Origin: Streptomyces sp. 1-11
GTDB lineage: Bacteria; Actinomycetota; Actinomycetes; Streptomycetales; Streptomycetaceae
Length of the DNA: 64,000 bases
Reading direction: 5' to 3'
NCBI RefSeq assembly: GCF_007176755.1
Contig: NZ_BJTV01000008.1
Location: forward strand, 124,001 to 188,000
Shown: positions 24,299 to 32,626 of the stretch, piece after piece
Position numbering within the stretch: the first letter of the stretch is position 1
Layout: the number at the start of each line of letters is the position of its first letter
Translations under genes and position numbers: made by a program
The notes under the pieces: generated by a model
Databases searched by the model: none
Seen by the model: only the letters and a program-made list of their open reading frames with translations
Told to the model about the DNA's origin: nothing

Positions 24299-27200
24299 TC
24301 AGCATCCGCTGTGCCCCTCCGGCGGCGGCACCGGGCCGCCCGGGACGGCGGCGCCGCGCCGGTGGCCGAGGCGGGCGAAGTGGGCCCCGGCGCGGGCGGC
24401 CGCCGCCGCGGCGGCGTCCCGGTCGCCGGCCTCCTCCAGCAGGCGGGACAGCATCAGCTCGACCCATCCCGCGGCGGGCACCGAGCCGGGGACCCGCTCC
24501 AGGCGCCGGGCGCGGGCCAGCAGCGCGCGGGCCCGCGCGGGGTCGCCCGAGGCCCGGGCCGTGAGCCCGAGGTGGAGCAGGGTGTTGACGGCGCCGGGCA
24601 GGTCGTCGGTCTCCTCGAAGCCGGCCAGTGCCCGGGCGAGGACGGCCCGCGCGCTCCCGGTGTCTCCGGCGGCCAGGTGCAGCAGGCCGAGACAGCCGAG
24701 CGTGACGCCCTCCTCCCGGCGGTCGCCGAGCCGGCGTCTGACCGCCAGCGCCGTCCCGAGGCATTTCCGCGCCGTGTCGTGGTCGCCGTCGCGGTGGATG
24801 TTGCCCAGCACGTTGAGGGCCAGGGACTCCCCGTGCGGGTCGGCGAGCGCACGGAAGCACTCGGCGCCGCGTTCCGCCGCCTCCGTGGCGGCGTCCGTGT
24901 CGCCCGCCAGGCGGGCGGCCCAGGCGAGGGTCGTCAGGACGTGGCCCCGGGCCCGGGCCGGACCGACGGTGCGGCCGGTGAGCACCGTCTCCTCGAAGAA
25001 CAGCGACACCTGCCCGGCGGCGTCGCTCACCACGGTGTAACCCGGTGTCATGACCGGGAAGAACGGACCGGTCACGGCCCCGACGTCGTCCAGCAGCCGC
25101 AGACTCTCATCACAGGCCCGGCGGGCCGCCCCGCCCTCGCCGCGGCAGACCGCCCAGACGGCGTCGAGGTGGGCGACGGCGGCGAGGACCGACGGCACGC
25201 CCGCCTCCAGAGCCAGCGAGCGGGCCCGGTCCAGCGCTTCGCGGGCCCTCTCCCAGGCGCCGCGCATCCACAGCAGGATCCCCTGCTGGTAGCAGGCGTG
25301 CGCCAGGGCCGCCGGGTCCGCCCGCCGCCGGTGGATCCCGACGATCTCGGCCGCGATGCCCTCCAGCGGGGAGCCGTCACCGAGCCGGATCGCCAGTACG
25401 GCCCGGCCCATCAGCGCCGTCGCCCGCTGCGGGGTGGGCTCCGGCGCGGCGGCCAGGGCGTCGTCCAGCCAGCGCCGGCCCTCGGCGAGCCGGCCGCGCT
25501 CGGGCCAGAACGAGCGCAGCGCCACCGCCAGCCGCAGCGCGCTGTCCGGCCGGTGGCGCAGGAAGGAGTGCAGTGCGGCCCGCAGGTTGCCGTAGTCGGC
25601 CTCCAGTTCCAGTGCGGTCGCGCCGGCGACCCCGGTGGCCGGCTCATGGTCCCGCGCCTCGGCGAGCCGCAGGTAGAACCGCCGGTGCCGGGCCTCGACC
25701 GCCGCCGACTCCCCGCTGTCGCACAGGAGTTGGGCGGCGTACTGCCGGATGGTCTCCAGCAGCCGGTACCGGGCCTCGTGCGGTCCGGGCTCCACGCTCA
25801 CCAGGGACTTGTCGGCCAGCCGGCCGAGGAGGTCGAGCACCGGGCCGGCCGGTTCGCCGTCCGCGCAGACGTCCTCGGCCGCCGCGAGGGAGAAGCCGCC
25901 GGTGAAGACGGCGAGCCTGCGGAACAGGCACTGCTCGGCGCCGTCGAGCAGCCGGTGGCTCCACTCCAGGGTGGCCAGCAGCGTCTGCTGCCGGGTCACG
26001 CCGTGCCGGCTGCCCCGGCTGAGCAGGGCGAGCGCGTCGTCGAGCCGTTCGGCGATCTGCTCCGGCGCCAGCAAGTGCACCCGGGCCGCCGCCAGTTCCA
26101 GGGCCAGGGGCATGCCGTCGAGCCGGAAGCAGATCCGCGCCACGGCCGCCGCGTTCAGCGCGGTCAGCCGGAAGCCCGGCGCCGCGTCGGCGGCCCGGTC
26201 CAGGAACAGCCGTACGGAGGCGAAGCGGGCCAGTTCCTCCACGGGCGGCAGCCGCCGCGGGTCGGGCAGCCCGAGGGACGGCACCCGGAAAGTGCGCTCG
26301 CCGTAACTGCGCAGCGGCTCCCGGCTGGTGGCCAGCACGGCGACTCCCGGGCAGCGGGCGGTGATCAGCGAGACGAGGGCGGCGCACGCGTCGACCAGGT
26401 GCTCGCAGTTGTCCAGGACCAGCAGCGTCGCCCGGCCGCCGAGCTGCGCCAGCAGCGCTTCCCGGGCCCCGCCGGACGACGGGAGGCGCAGTCCGAGCGC
26501 GGCGGCGACGGTTTCGGGGACCAGGTCCGGCTCCGTCAGCGCGGAGAGGTCCACGAACCACGCCCCGTCCGGGTGTTCGCCGCCGCACCGGTCCGCCACG
26601 GCGAGCGCCAGCCGGGTCTTGCCGCAGCCGCCGGTTCCGGTGAGGGTGAGCAGCCCGCCGCGCCTCAGCAGCCGCCGTACCTCGGCGATCTCCCGCTCCC
26701 GGCCGACGAGCCCGGTCGCCGGCGTCGGCAGCCGGCCCCGCCGGCCGCCGGCGGGCCGCCCGCCGGTCTCCGTCGGCGGCTCCGCCGAGCCGGCCAGCAG
26801 CACCCGGTACAGACTGCGGGTCTGCGGGTCGGGATCGGCGCCGGTCTCCCCGCGGAGCGTGTCGCGCAGCCGCTCGTACGCCGCCAGCGCCTCGGCGCGC
26901 CGCCCGGACTCGGCCAGGGCCCGCATCAGGGCCCGCAGCCCGGGTTCGTCCATCGGGTCGCGGGCGACCAGCGCCCGCAGCACGTCCACCGCCTCGGCCG
27001 TGCCGTGCTCGCGCCGCAGCGCCTCGGCCAGCTCCAGCCGGACGGCCGTGCGCCGTGTCCCGAGCGCCTCGGCCGCCTCGGCCGCCCAGGGTTCGTACCG
27101 GTCCTCGGGCAGCAGATCGGCGTCGGCCAGGGCGAGGGCGGCGCGCCAGCCGGCCGCCGAGCCGCCGGACGCGGCCCGCCGGACCGCCTCCTCCACCTCG

Positions 27201-27529
27201 TCCAGATCGACGCGCACCCCGCCGTCCGGGCCGAGCAGCACCATGTCGTCGCGCAGCACGACGATCTCGCCGCGCGCCCCGGCGGAGGCCAGCGCGCGCC
27301 GTGCGGCGTACAGCACCTGGTGCAGGTTGTTCGACGCGGCCGTGCCGTCGAGGTCCGGCCACAGCAGGTCGTAGAGCCGTTCCCGGTGCAGCCGGTGGCC
27401 CGGTGCCAGGCAGAGCAGTTTGAGCAGGGTCCTCGCCTTGCGCAGCCGCCACGCCCCGGTGGCGACCGGGCGGTCCTCGACCGTCACGGCGAAACCGCCG
27501 AGGAGCCGGATGCGTACCTCATCGGCCAT
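24299..27529 (-). CDS. SARP/AfsR-type regulator with BTAD, NB-ARC ATPase and TPR domains
   Basis: 1076 residues. Order: OmpR-like DNA-binding domain (about 3-95, 'IRLLGGFAVTVEDRPV'), BTAD helical domain (about 98-245), NB-ARC ATPase (about 285-530) with P-loop 'GTGGCGKTRLALA' near residue 296 and 'ATLLVLDNCEHLVDA' as Walker B, a winged-helix section, then TPR-like repeats to the C terminus. Proteins of this plan activate secondary metabolism or differentiation in Streptomyces. The ATG at 27529 has GAGGA 5 nt upstream. The nearest downstream gene is the FAD oxidoreductase; whether it also controls the Dap/NRPS operon 1.9 kb away is open. I saw no in-frame TTA codon by eye. Confidence 0.9.
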   Translation of the reverse strand: MADEVRIRLLGGFAVTVEDRPVATGAWRLRKARTLLKLLCLAPGHRLHRERLYDLLWPDLDGTAASNNLHQVLYAARRALASAGARGEIVVLRDDMVLLGPDGGVRVDLDEVEEAVRRAASGGSAAGWRAALALADADLLPEDRYEPWAAEAAEALGTRRTAVRLELAEALRREHGTAEAVDVLRALVARDPMDEPGLRALMRALAESGRRAEALAAYERLRDTLRGETGADPDPQTRSLYRVLLAGSAEPPTETGGRPAGGRRGRLPTPATGLVGREREIAEVRRLLRRGGLLTLTGTGGCGKTRLALAVADRCGGEHPDGAWFVDLSALTEPDLVPETVAAALGLRLPSSGGAREALLAQLGGRATLLVLDNCEHLVDACAALVSLITARCPGVAVLATSREPLRSYGERTFRVPSLGLPDPRRLPPVEELARFASVRLFLDRAADAAPGFRLTALNAAAVARICFRLDGMPLALELAAARVHLLAPEQIAERLDDALALLSRGSRHGVTRQQTLLATLEWSHRLLDGAEQCLFRRLAVFTGGFSLAAAEDVCADGEPAGPVLDLLGRLADKSLVSVEPGPHEARYRLLETIRQYAAQLLCDSGESAAVEARHRRFYLRLAEARDHEPATGVAGATALELEADYGNLRAALHSFLRHRPDSALRLAVALRSFWPERGRLAEGRRWLDDALAAAPEPTPQRATALMGRAVLAIRLGDGSPLEGIAAEIVGIHRRRADPAALAHACYQQGILLWMRGAWERAREALDRARSLALEAGVPSVLAAVAHLDAVWAVCRGEGGAARRACDESLRLLDDVGAVTGPFFPVMTPGYTVVSDAAGQVSLFFEETVLTGRTVGPARARGHVLTTLAWAARLAGDTDAATEAAERGAECFRALADPHGESLALNVLGNIHRDGDHDTARKCLGTALAVRRRLGDRREEGVTLGCLGLLHLAAGDTGSARAVLARALAGFEETDDLPGAVNTLLHLGLTARASGDPARARALLARARRLERVPGSVPAAGWVELMLSRLLEEAGDRDAAAAAAARAGAHFARLGHRRGAAVPGGPVPPPEGHSGC

Positions 27530-27633
27530 GACTGTCCTCACGAGCAGGCTACCGCCCGGCGCGCGCCCCCACCCCCGCGTCGGGCGGGCACCCGGCCACG
27601 TTTGCGGGCTCCTTGAGGGGCAAGCCGCATTCC

Positions 27634-28065
27634 ATGAGTGAACCGAACAAGGGCACCAGTCAGCAGACGCAGGACAAGAAGCGCACGGCCGCCTCGGCGG
27701 CCCGTCGCACCGCCGCCAAGGCGACCGCTCCGGCCTCCGGCGCGGCGAAGCAGGCCGAGGCGAAGGCGGCTGACGGGGCGTCAGCGGCGAAGAAGGCCAC
27801 CGGACGCGCCGCCGACGGCGTGGCCGGCACGGTGAGCGCGGCCGCCAAGGGCGTCGAAGCGGGACGGCGGGCGGCCGTCGTGGCCTCGGGCCGGGTCGCC
27901 ACGGTGGCCACGACGGCCTGGACGGTCCTCGCGCACCGCAAGCTCGTCGCCGCGGGCGTGAGCGCGGGCGTCACCGCGGTGGGCGTCGCGTCCTACGCGG
28001 CGGGCCGCCGCTCGGGCCGCCGCACCCTGGGACCGATCACCCGGTTCACCGGCGGCCGCATCTGA
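27634..28065 (+). CDS. Ala/Lys-rich protein with one C-terminal membrane helix
   Basis: 143 residues. The first 70 are low-complexity Ala, Lys, Thr and Gly ('AAKATAPASGAAKQAEAKAADGASAAKKATG'-like, in pieces), resembling the tails of histone-like or phasin-type proteins. Residues about 108-128 ('LVAAGVSAGVTAVGVASYAAG') form one membrane helix, followed by a basic end. It may tether to the membrane and contact DNA or acidic polymers; this is inference. Divergent from the SARP regulator, 104 nt away. Confidence 0.65.
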   Translation: MSEPNKGTSQQTQDKKRTAASAARRTAAKATAPASGAAKQAEAKAADGASAAKKATGRAADGVAGTVSAAAKGVEAGRRAAVVASGRVATVATTAWTVLAHRKLVAAGVSAGVTAVGVASYAAGRRSGRRTLGPITRFTGGRI

Positions 28066-28109
28066 CGTCCGGCCGGCCGCGGTGCGGCGGGAGGGCTCGC
28101 GGACGGCGG

Positions 28110-29342
28110 TCACCGGACCGCCGCCTCGGGCGGGCGCTCCCGCAGCGCGCCGTAGCCGATGAAGTACGCCGGCAGCCGGGCGAGCCGCGATCGCGTGAGC
28201 AGTCCGGCGAGACGCCGGGCGCGCGTCGCGCCGCCCAGCGGCGGCCGCCCGTCCAGCACCGGCGCCACGAGCCGGGCGTGGGCCGCCCGCTGCAGCGCCT
28301 GGGTGGCGACCGTGGTGGGCCGGCGCCTGCGCTGCACCCGGCGCACGTCGCGCAGCCCCACGCTCCCGCGCCGCAGCGGCCCGGCAAGATACCGGGCGGC
28401 GGCCACCGCGTCCTCGACGGCCAGGTTGATGCCGATGCCGAAGACCGGGGACATGGCGTGCGCGGCGTCGCCGATGCACAGCAGCCCCGGCCGGTGCCAG
28501 CGGCGCAGCCGGTCCAGGCGTACGTCGAGCAGCCGGACCTCGTCCCATGAGCCGAGCTGCCCGGTGCGGTCGGCGATCCAGGGGACGGCGGCGGCGAAGT
28601 CGGCCCGGAAGCGGTCCAGGCCGGCCGCCCGGCGCTGCCGGTCGGTGCCCTTGCGGATGAGGGTCGCGCACTGCCAGTACTGACCGCGGTCGATCATCGC
28701 GGCCAGCAGACGGTCCCCGGCGCCGCCGACCAGCCCGCTCGGATCGCCCTCGCGGCGCGGCAGCCGGAACCACCACGCGTCCATCGGGCAGCCGAAGCGG
28801 CGCAGCCCCAGTTCCGGCCGGCCGCGCGCCAGGGAGCCGCGGCCGTCGCAGGCGACGGTGAGCACGGCGCGCAGTTCGCCGGTGCGGCCGTCGCCGGTGC
28901 GGTAGCGCACCCCGGTCACCCGGCCGCCCTCGGTCAGCAGGGCGGTCGCCTCGGTGTTCATCCGCAGGCGGAAGGACGGCTCGCGCCGGGCCTCGGCCGC
29001 CAGCAGGTCCAGCAGGTCCCACTGGGGGACCATCGCGACGTAGTTGTAGCGGCCGCGCAGCACCGAGAGGTCGGCGACCGTGACCGGCGCGCCCCCGTCG
29101 CCCACCGGCAGCTGGACGGTGCGCACCCTGCGCTGCGGCAGCCGGGCGAAGCGCTCGGCCAGCCCCAGGTCGTCCAGCAGCGCCAGGGTCGAGGGGTGCA
29201 CGGTGTCGCCGCGGAAGTCGCGGAGGAAGTCGCCGTGCTTCTCCAGCACCGTCACGTCGACGCCGGTCCGCGCCAGCAGCAGGGCGAGCACCATGCCGGC
29301 GGGACCGCCTCCCACCACACAGCACGTGGTCCGCTCCATCAT
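28110..29342 (-). CDS. FAD-dependent monooxygenase (PHBH/UbiH-like)
   Basis: 410 residues. The N-terminal dinucleotide fold 'CCVVGGGPAGMVLALLLARTG', the 'ACDGRGSLAR' (DG) motif and 'GLLCIGDAAHAMSPVFGIGINLAVEDAV' (GD motif) identify a class A flavoprotein hydroxylase of the FAD_binding_3 family. It would hydroxylate an aromatic or polyketide-type substrate with NAD(P)H and O2. Two adjacent ATGs exist; I use the first (29342). An 18-bp inverted repeat upstream is a candidate operator. The Dap/NRPS operon ends only 83 nt upstream on the same strand, but the operator suggests separate control. Confidence 0.88.
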   Translation of the reverse strand: MMERTTCCVVGGGPAGMVLALLLARTGVDVTVLEKHGDFLRDFRGDTVHPSTLALLDDLGLAERFARLPQRRVRTVQLPVGDGGAPVTVADLSVLRGRYNYVAMVPQWDLLDLLAAEARREPSFRLRMNTEATALLTEGGRVTGVRYRTGDGRTGELRAVLTVACDGRGSLARGRPELGLRRFGCPMDAWWFRLPRREGDPSGLVGGAGDRLLAAMIDRGQYWQCATLIRKGTDRQRRAAGLDRFRADFAAAVPWIADRTGQLGSWDEVRLLDVRLDRLRRWHRPGLLCIGDAAHAMSPVFGIGINLAVEDAVAAARYLAGPLRRGSVGLRDVRRVQRRRRPTTVATQALQRAAHARLVAPVLDGRPPLGGATRARRLAGLLTRSRLARLPAYFIGYGALRERPPEAAVR

Positions 29343-29367
29343 GTCCCCGCCTCTCCGGAGAACCATA

Positions 29368-29385
29368 ATTCATCGGCTGATGAAT
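29368..29385. promoter_or_regulatory. Inverted repeat (MarR- or TetR-like operator) before the flavin monooxygenase
   Basis: ATTCATC-GGCT-GATGAAT is a perfect repeat with 7-bp arms, 26 nt upstream of the monooxygenase ATG. The surrounding 40 bp are unusually AT-rich for this window and include a possible minus-strand -10 element, so a repressor here would cover the promoter. No MarR gene lies next to it. Confidence 0.65.
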
Positions 29386-29425
29386 ACTGTACTCCTCCGA
29401 GGCGGCCCCGCGGACCAAAGCGGGA

Positions 29426-30481
29426 CTACCGCCTTCTGCGGCGCTCCGGCGACCGGGTCGCGGAGCCGGCCTCCCGCCAGGCGCCGTCCACACCGTCCAC
29501 GCCGTCCACCTGGACCGGATCCCGCACCTGGTCGAGGATGTGCTCGCCGTACAGGTCCTGCAGCCAGTTGGTCTGGTAGATGGTGTCGAGATAGCGCTCG
29601 CCGAGGTCGGGCGCGATGGCCACCGCGGTGACGCCGCTGCTGCCGTGCTCGGCCAGCCAGTCGGTGGCCCCGCTGACCACCGTCCCGGTGGAGCCGCCGA
29701 ACAGGAAGCCGCGCCTGGCCATGCGGTGACAGGTGCGGATGGTGTCGGCCTCCTCCACCCTGATCACCTCGTCCACGAGGGACTCGTCCAGCAGCGGCGG
29801 GCGCATGCTCATGCCCAGGCCGGGGATCATCCGGCGGCCCGGCTCCCCGCCGAAGGCCACCGAGCCCACGCTGTCCACCGCCACGATCCGCACCGGCCGG
29901 TGCCACCGGCGGAAGAAGCGCGCGCAGCCCATCAGGGTCCCGGTGGTGCCCGCCCCGACGAACAGCACGTCAAGACGCGGGAAGTGACTGGCGATCTCCG
30001 GCCCGGTGGTCCGGTAGTGGGCCCGCCAGTTGCCCGGGTTGGTGTACTGGCTGAGCCACACGTACCGGTCGTCGGACTCGCACAGCGAACGCACGTAGTC
30101 CAGCCGGGTGCCGAGGAAGCCGCCGTTGGCGTCCAGGTCGGCGACCACGTGCACCTGGCTGCCGAGGGCCTCCATCAGCAGCCTGGTCGACAGGTTGCAG
30201 CGGGCGTCGGTGACGCACAGGAAGCGGTAGCCCTTGCTCGCCGCGATCATGCTGAGCGCCACGCCCAGGTTCCCCGACGAGGACTCCACGAGCACGGAGT
30301 CCGGCCTCAGGACCCCGTCCCGCTCGGCGCTCTCCACCATCTCGTTCGCGGCTTTCAGCTTGATGGAGCCGGCGAAGTTGAAGCCCTCGCATTTCAGGTA
30401 GAGGGGACAACCGAAGATCGATTCCAGGTCGACGAAGAGGTTGCCTTCGTTGAAGGCGCTGGGGGAGGAGATGACGGGCAC
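29426..30481 (-). CDS. sbnA: SbnA-like PLP enzyme, first step of L-2,3-diaminopropionate synthesis
   Basis: 351 residues of the cysteine synthase/cystathionine beta-synthase superfamily (fold type II PLP). 'FNFAGSIKLKAA' contains the PLP-binding Lys; 'ESSSGNLGVALSMIAA' and 'GAGTTGTLMGCARFF' bind PLP. The neighbouring SbnB homologue identifies it as the SbnA type, which condenses O-phospho-L-serine with L-glutamate to N-(1-amino-1-carboxyl-2-ethyl)-glutamate. It is the last gene of a five-gene minus-strand operon. The GTG start at 30481 has AGGAGG 6 nt upstream. The last 30 residues are charged and specific to this copy. Confidence 0.9.
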   Translation of the reverse strand: MPVISSPSAFNEGNLFVDLESIFGCPLYLKCEGFNFAGSIKLKAANEMVESAERDGVLRPDSVLVESSSGNLGVALSMIAASKGYRFLCVTDARCNLSTRLLMEALGSQVHVVADLDANGGFLGTRLDYVRSLCESDDRYVWLSQYTNPGNWRAHYRTTGPEIASHFPRLDVLFVGAGTTGTLMGCARFFRRWHRPVRIVAVDSVGSVAFGGEPGRRMIPGLGMSMRPPLLDESLVDEVIRVEEADTIRTCHRMARRGFLFGGSTGTVVSGATDWLAEHGSSGVTAVAIAPDLGERYLDTIYQTNWLQDLYGEHILDQVRDPVQVDGVDGVDGAWREAGSATRSPERRRRR

Positions 30482-30514
30482 GGCGGGCCTCCTGGTCCCG
30501 GCCGGGGGACGGCC

Positions 30515-31585
30515 TCAGCCGTGCCGGCGCAGGTCGTGGAAGAAGTCGTCGACGAGGCGGAGGTTCCCCGCCCGGGCCACTTCGTCGTAGACGTACTTTC
30601 CGACGGCGAGATCGAGGACGCCGAGGCCGAACGGCGAGAAGATCACCGGCTGGTCCTGCGGTGGCACGGCCCGCCCGAGCATCACGTCGTTGAGGGTACC
30701 GTTCAGAAAGTCGCGGTCGCCGGTGCGCTGTTCGGCCAGGTGCGGAGAGGTGTCGGCCTTCAGGCAGTGCTCGACGTCGTCGACGAAGTTCGCCGCGCCG
30801 AGCAGGATCTCCGGGTCGAGGTCGCGCAACGACACGTGCAGCACCAGCGGGTTGTGGTCGAACCAGGCCGGCGACGTGACGTGCGGCCGGCCGGCGACGG
30901 TGGCGAAGACCACGAGGTCGCTGGAGCGGATGAGCGCCTCGGCGCTATCGTGGACGGTGACCCGCGCCGCGGTACCGGTCCCGCGCAGATAGCCGCAGAA
31001 GCCCGCGGCGCTGTCGGCGGACAGGTCGTGCACGCCGATCGAGTCGAACGCCCAGCCGGTGCCGGCCAGATAGGTGTGGATGTAGCGGGCGATCAGGCCG
31101 GTGCCGAAGAAGCCCACCCGGGTGGGACGCACACGGGTGCGGCTGAGCCAGTCCGCCGCCAGCGCGGCGGACGCCGCCGTCCTGCAGGCGCTGATGATGG
31201 AACTCTCCATGCACGCGAACGGATAGCCCGTGTCGTGGTCGTTGAGGATGAGCACCGCGGAGGCCCGGGGCAGCCCGGCACCGACGTTCTCCGGGAAACT
31301 GGAGATCCACTTCATGCCGTCCACGTTCACCGAACCGCCGATGGAGGCCGGCAGCGCGATGATCCGGGAGGTGGGCCGGTCGGGGAAGCGCAGGAAGTAC
31401 GACGGCGGGTTCACCGAGTCCCCGGCGCCGTGCAGCCGGTAGGTGGCCTCGACCAGCTCCACGATCTGTTTCTCGCGCCCGCCGAGCGCCTGTTGCACCT
31501 GCTCGCCGGAGACCACCGCGAACGTCGGCACGCTGGCCGGGCCCGGCTGGGCCGGCTGGGTCCCGGTCGACAGAAGATGGGTCAT
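30515..31585 (-). CDS. sbnB: SbnB-like dehydrogenase, second step of L-2,3-diaminopropionate synthesis
   Basis: 356 residues of the ornithine cyclodeaminase/mu-crystallin family, with the NAD-binding 'RVGFFGTGLIARYI' in the middle and 'GYPFACMESSIISACRTAASAALA' typical of SbnB. SbnB oxidatively hydrolyses the SbnA product to L-2,3-diaminopropionate plus 2-oxoglutarate. Its ATG overlaps the stop of the preceding dioxygenase gene by 4 nt (ATGA), so it is translationally coupled. The 2-oxoglutarate released is also the co-substrate of that dioxygenase. Confidence 0.92.
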   Translation of the reverse strand: MTHLLSTGTQPAQPGPASVPTFAVVSGEQVQQALGGREKQIVELVEATYRLHGAGDSVNPPSYFLRFPDRPTSRIIALPASIGGSVNVDGMKWISSFPENVGAGLPRASAVLILNDHDTGYPFACMESSIISACRTAASAALAADWLSRTRVRPTRVGFFGTGLIARYIHTYLAGTGWAFDSIGVHDLSADSAAGFCGYLRGTGTAARVTVHDSAEALIRSSDLVVFATVAGRPHVTSPAWFDHNPLVLHVSLRDLDPEILLGAANFVDDVEHCLKADTSPHLAEQRTGDRDFLNGTLNDVMLGRAVPPQDQPVIFSPFGLGVLDLAVGKYVYDEVARAGNLRLVDDFFHDLRRHG

Positions 31586-32586
31586 CGCTCACTCGCCTCC
31601 GGAGTGGGGGAGCCGTCGGCAAGGCGCCGCGGCTCGGCCATGCCGACCACCACCCGCCGCTCACCGGTGAAGGGCTCCCTGCTGTGCGCGGTGCGGATGT
31701 TGTCCACCAGCAGCAGGTCGCCGGCCTGCCAGGGTTCGCGCCTGGTGTGCTTCTCGTATGTCGCGTTGAGTGCCTGGACGACGTCCTCGCCGATCGGGGT
31801 GCCGTCGCCGTAGCGGGTGTTGAACGGCAGGCCGTCCACGCCGTACTCGTCCACCAGGTACTCGCGCACCTCGGGGGCGAGCGTCCACTCGTTGAGGAAG
31901 GCGATCTGGTTGAACCAGCAGCGCCGGCCGGTCAGCGGATGCCGCACCACGGCGCTGCGGCGCTGCTCGGTGCGCAGCGAACCGTCCGGCTGCCAGTGGA
32001 AGTCGATGGCATGGGAACGGCAGTAGCGCTCGATCTCGGCACGGTCCTCGGTGCCGAACGACTCCGCGAGGGAGGACCCGATCTCGTCGTTGTAGCTCCG
32101 GGTCAGCAGCCAGCCCTCGCGCTCGAACTTCCCCGTGAGACCGGCGGGCAGCGCCTTGAGTACCTCCTCGGCGTCGGCCACCGCGGTCGCGCCGCCCTCG
32201 GCGGGCGGGGTCAGGCACGCGAACAGCATCAGACCGGGCACCTCGAGCGCGTAACTCAGCTCGTGGTGCATGCACATCGGCTGGTTGGCCGGCCACGCCG
32301 TCGACGAGTACAGGCCCGAACCGAGCGGTTCCCGGGGGGCGAACGCCTCCCGCTCCGCCATGAGGCCGCCGGCCAGCCCGGCGATGACGGCTCCCGCCCG
32401 GTCCGCGTCCCGCAGCTCCAGGCCGCGGACGACCAGCGCCCCGTGCTCGGTGACCTGCGCGCGCAGCGACTCGCGGTGCTCGGCCGCCCAGCTCGCCGCA
32501 TCACCGGGGGAGCCGACGCGCACGACGGCGGGACGGTCCGGCCGGAGCTCCACGTCGAGCGAGGTGGCCAGAGGTGAGGAGGACAT
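31582..32586 (-). CDS. TauD/TfdA-family 2-oxoglutarate, Fe(II) dioxygenase (SyrP-like)
   Basis: 334 residues. The facial triad is visible: His and Glu in 'MCMHHELSYALEVPG' (HxE) and the distal His in 'LLVDNIRTAHSREPF', followed by the 2-oxoglutarate-binding Arg in 'GERRVVVGMAEP'. The 'HxExSY' context resembles SyrP-like beta-hydroxylases that act on amino acids carried by NRPS carrier proteins. Here it could hydroxylate Dap, or another amino acid, on the carrier protein. It follows the NRPS gene by 40 nt and overlaps sbnB by 4 nt. Confidence 0.88.
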   Translation of the reverse strand: MSSSPLATSLDVELRPDRPAVVRVGSPGDAASWAAEHRESLRAQVTEHGALVVRGLELRDADRAGAVIAGLAGGLMAEREAFAPREPLGSGLYSSTAWPANQPMCMHHELSYALEVPGLMLFACLTPPAEGGATAVADAEEVLKALPAGLTGKFEREGWLLTRSYNDEIGSSLAESFGTEDRAEIERYCRSHAIDFHWQPDGSLRTEQRRSAVVRHPLTGRRCWFNQIAFLNEWTLAPEVREYLVDEYGVDGLPFNTRYGDGTPIGEDVVQALNATYEKHTRREPWQAGDLLLVDNIRTAHSREPFTGERRVVVGMAEPRRLADGSPTPEASER

Positions 32587-32626
32587 CTCGGATTCCTTTC
32601 GTTGCCCGGCGCGGGCTGGGCGAGGT

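Noticed and set aside
24311..27616. Plus-strand open frame of about 1100 codons opposite the SARP regulator
   Set aside because: Shadow frame; no domains, biased composition, and the minus strand carries the P-loop and HTH.
29426..32586. Siderophore (staphyloferrin B-like) cluster because of SbnA/SbnB
   Set aside because: No NIS synthetase, iron transporter or iron box is present; the partners are an NRPS and a Pls-like membrane protein.
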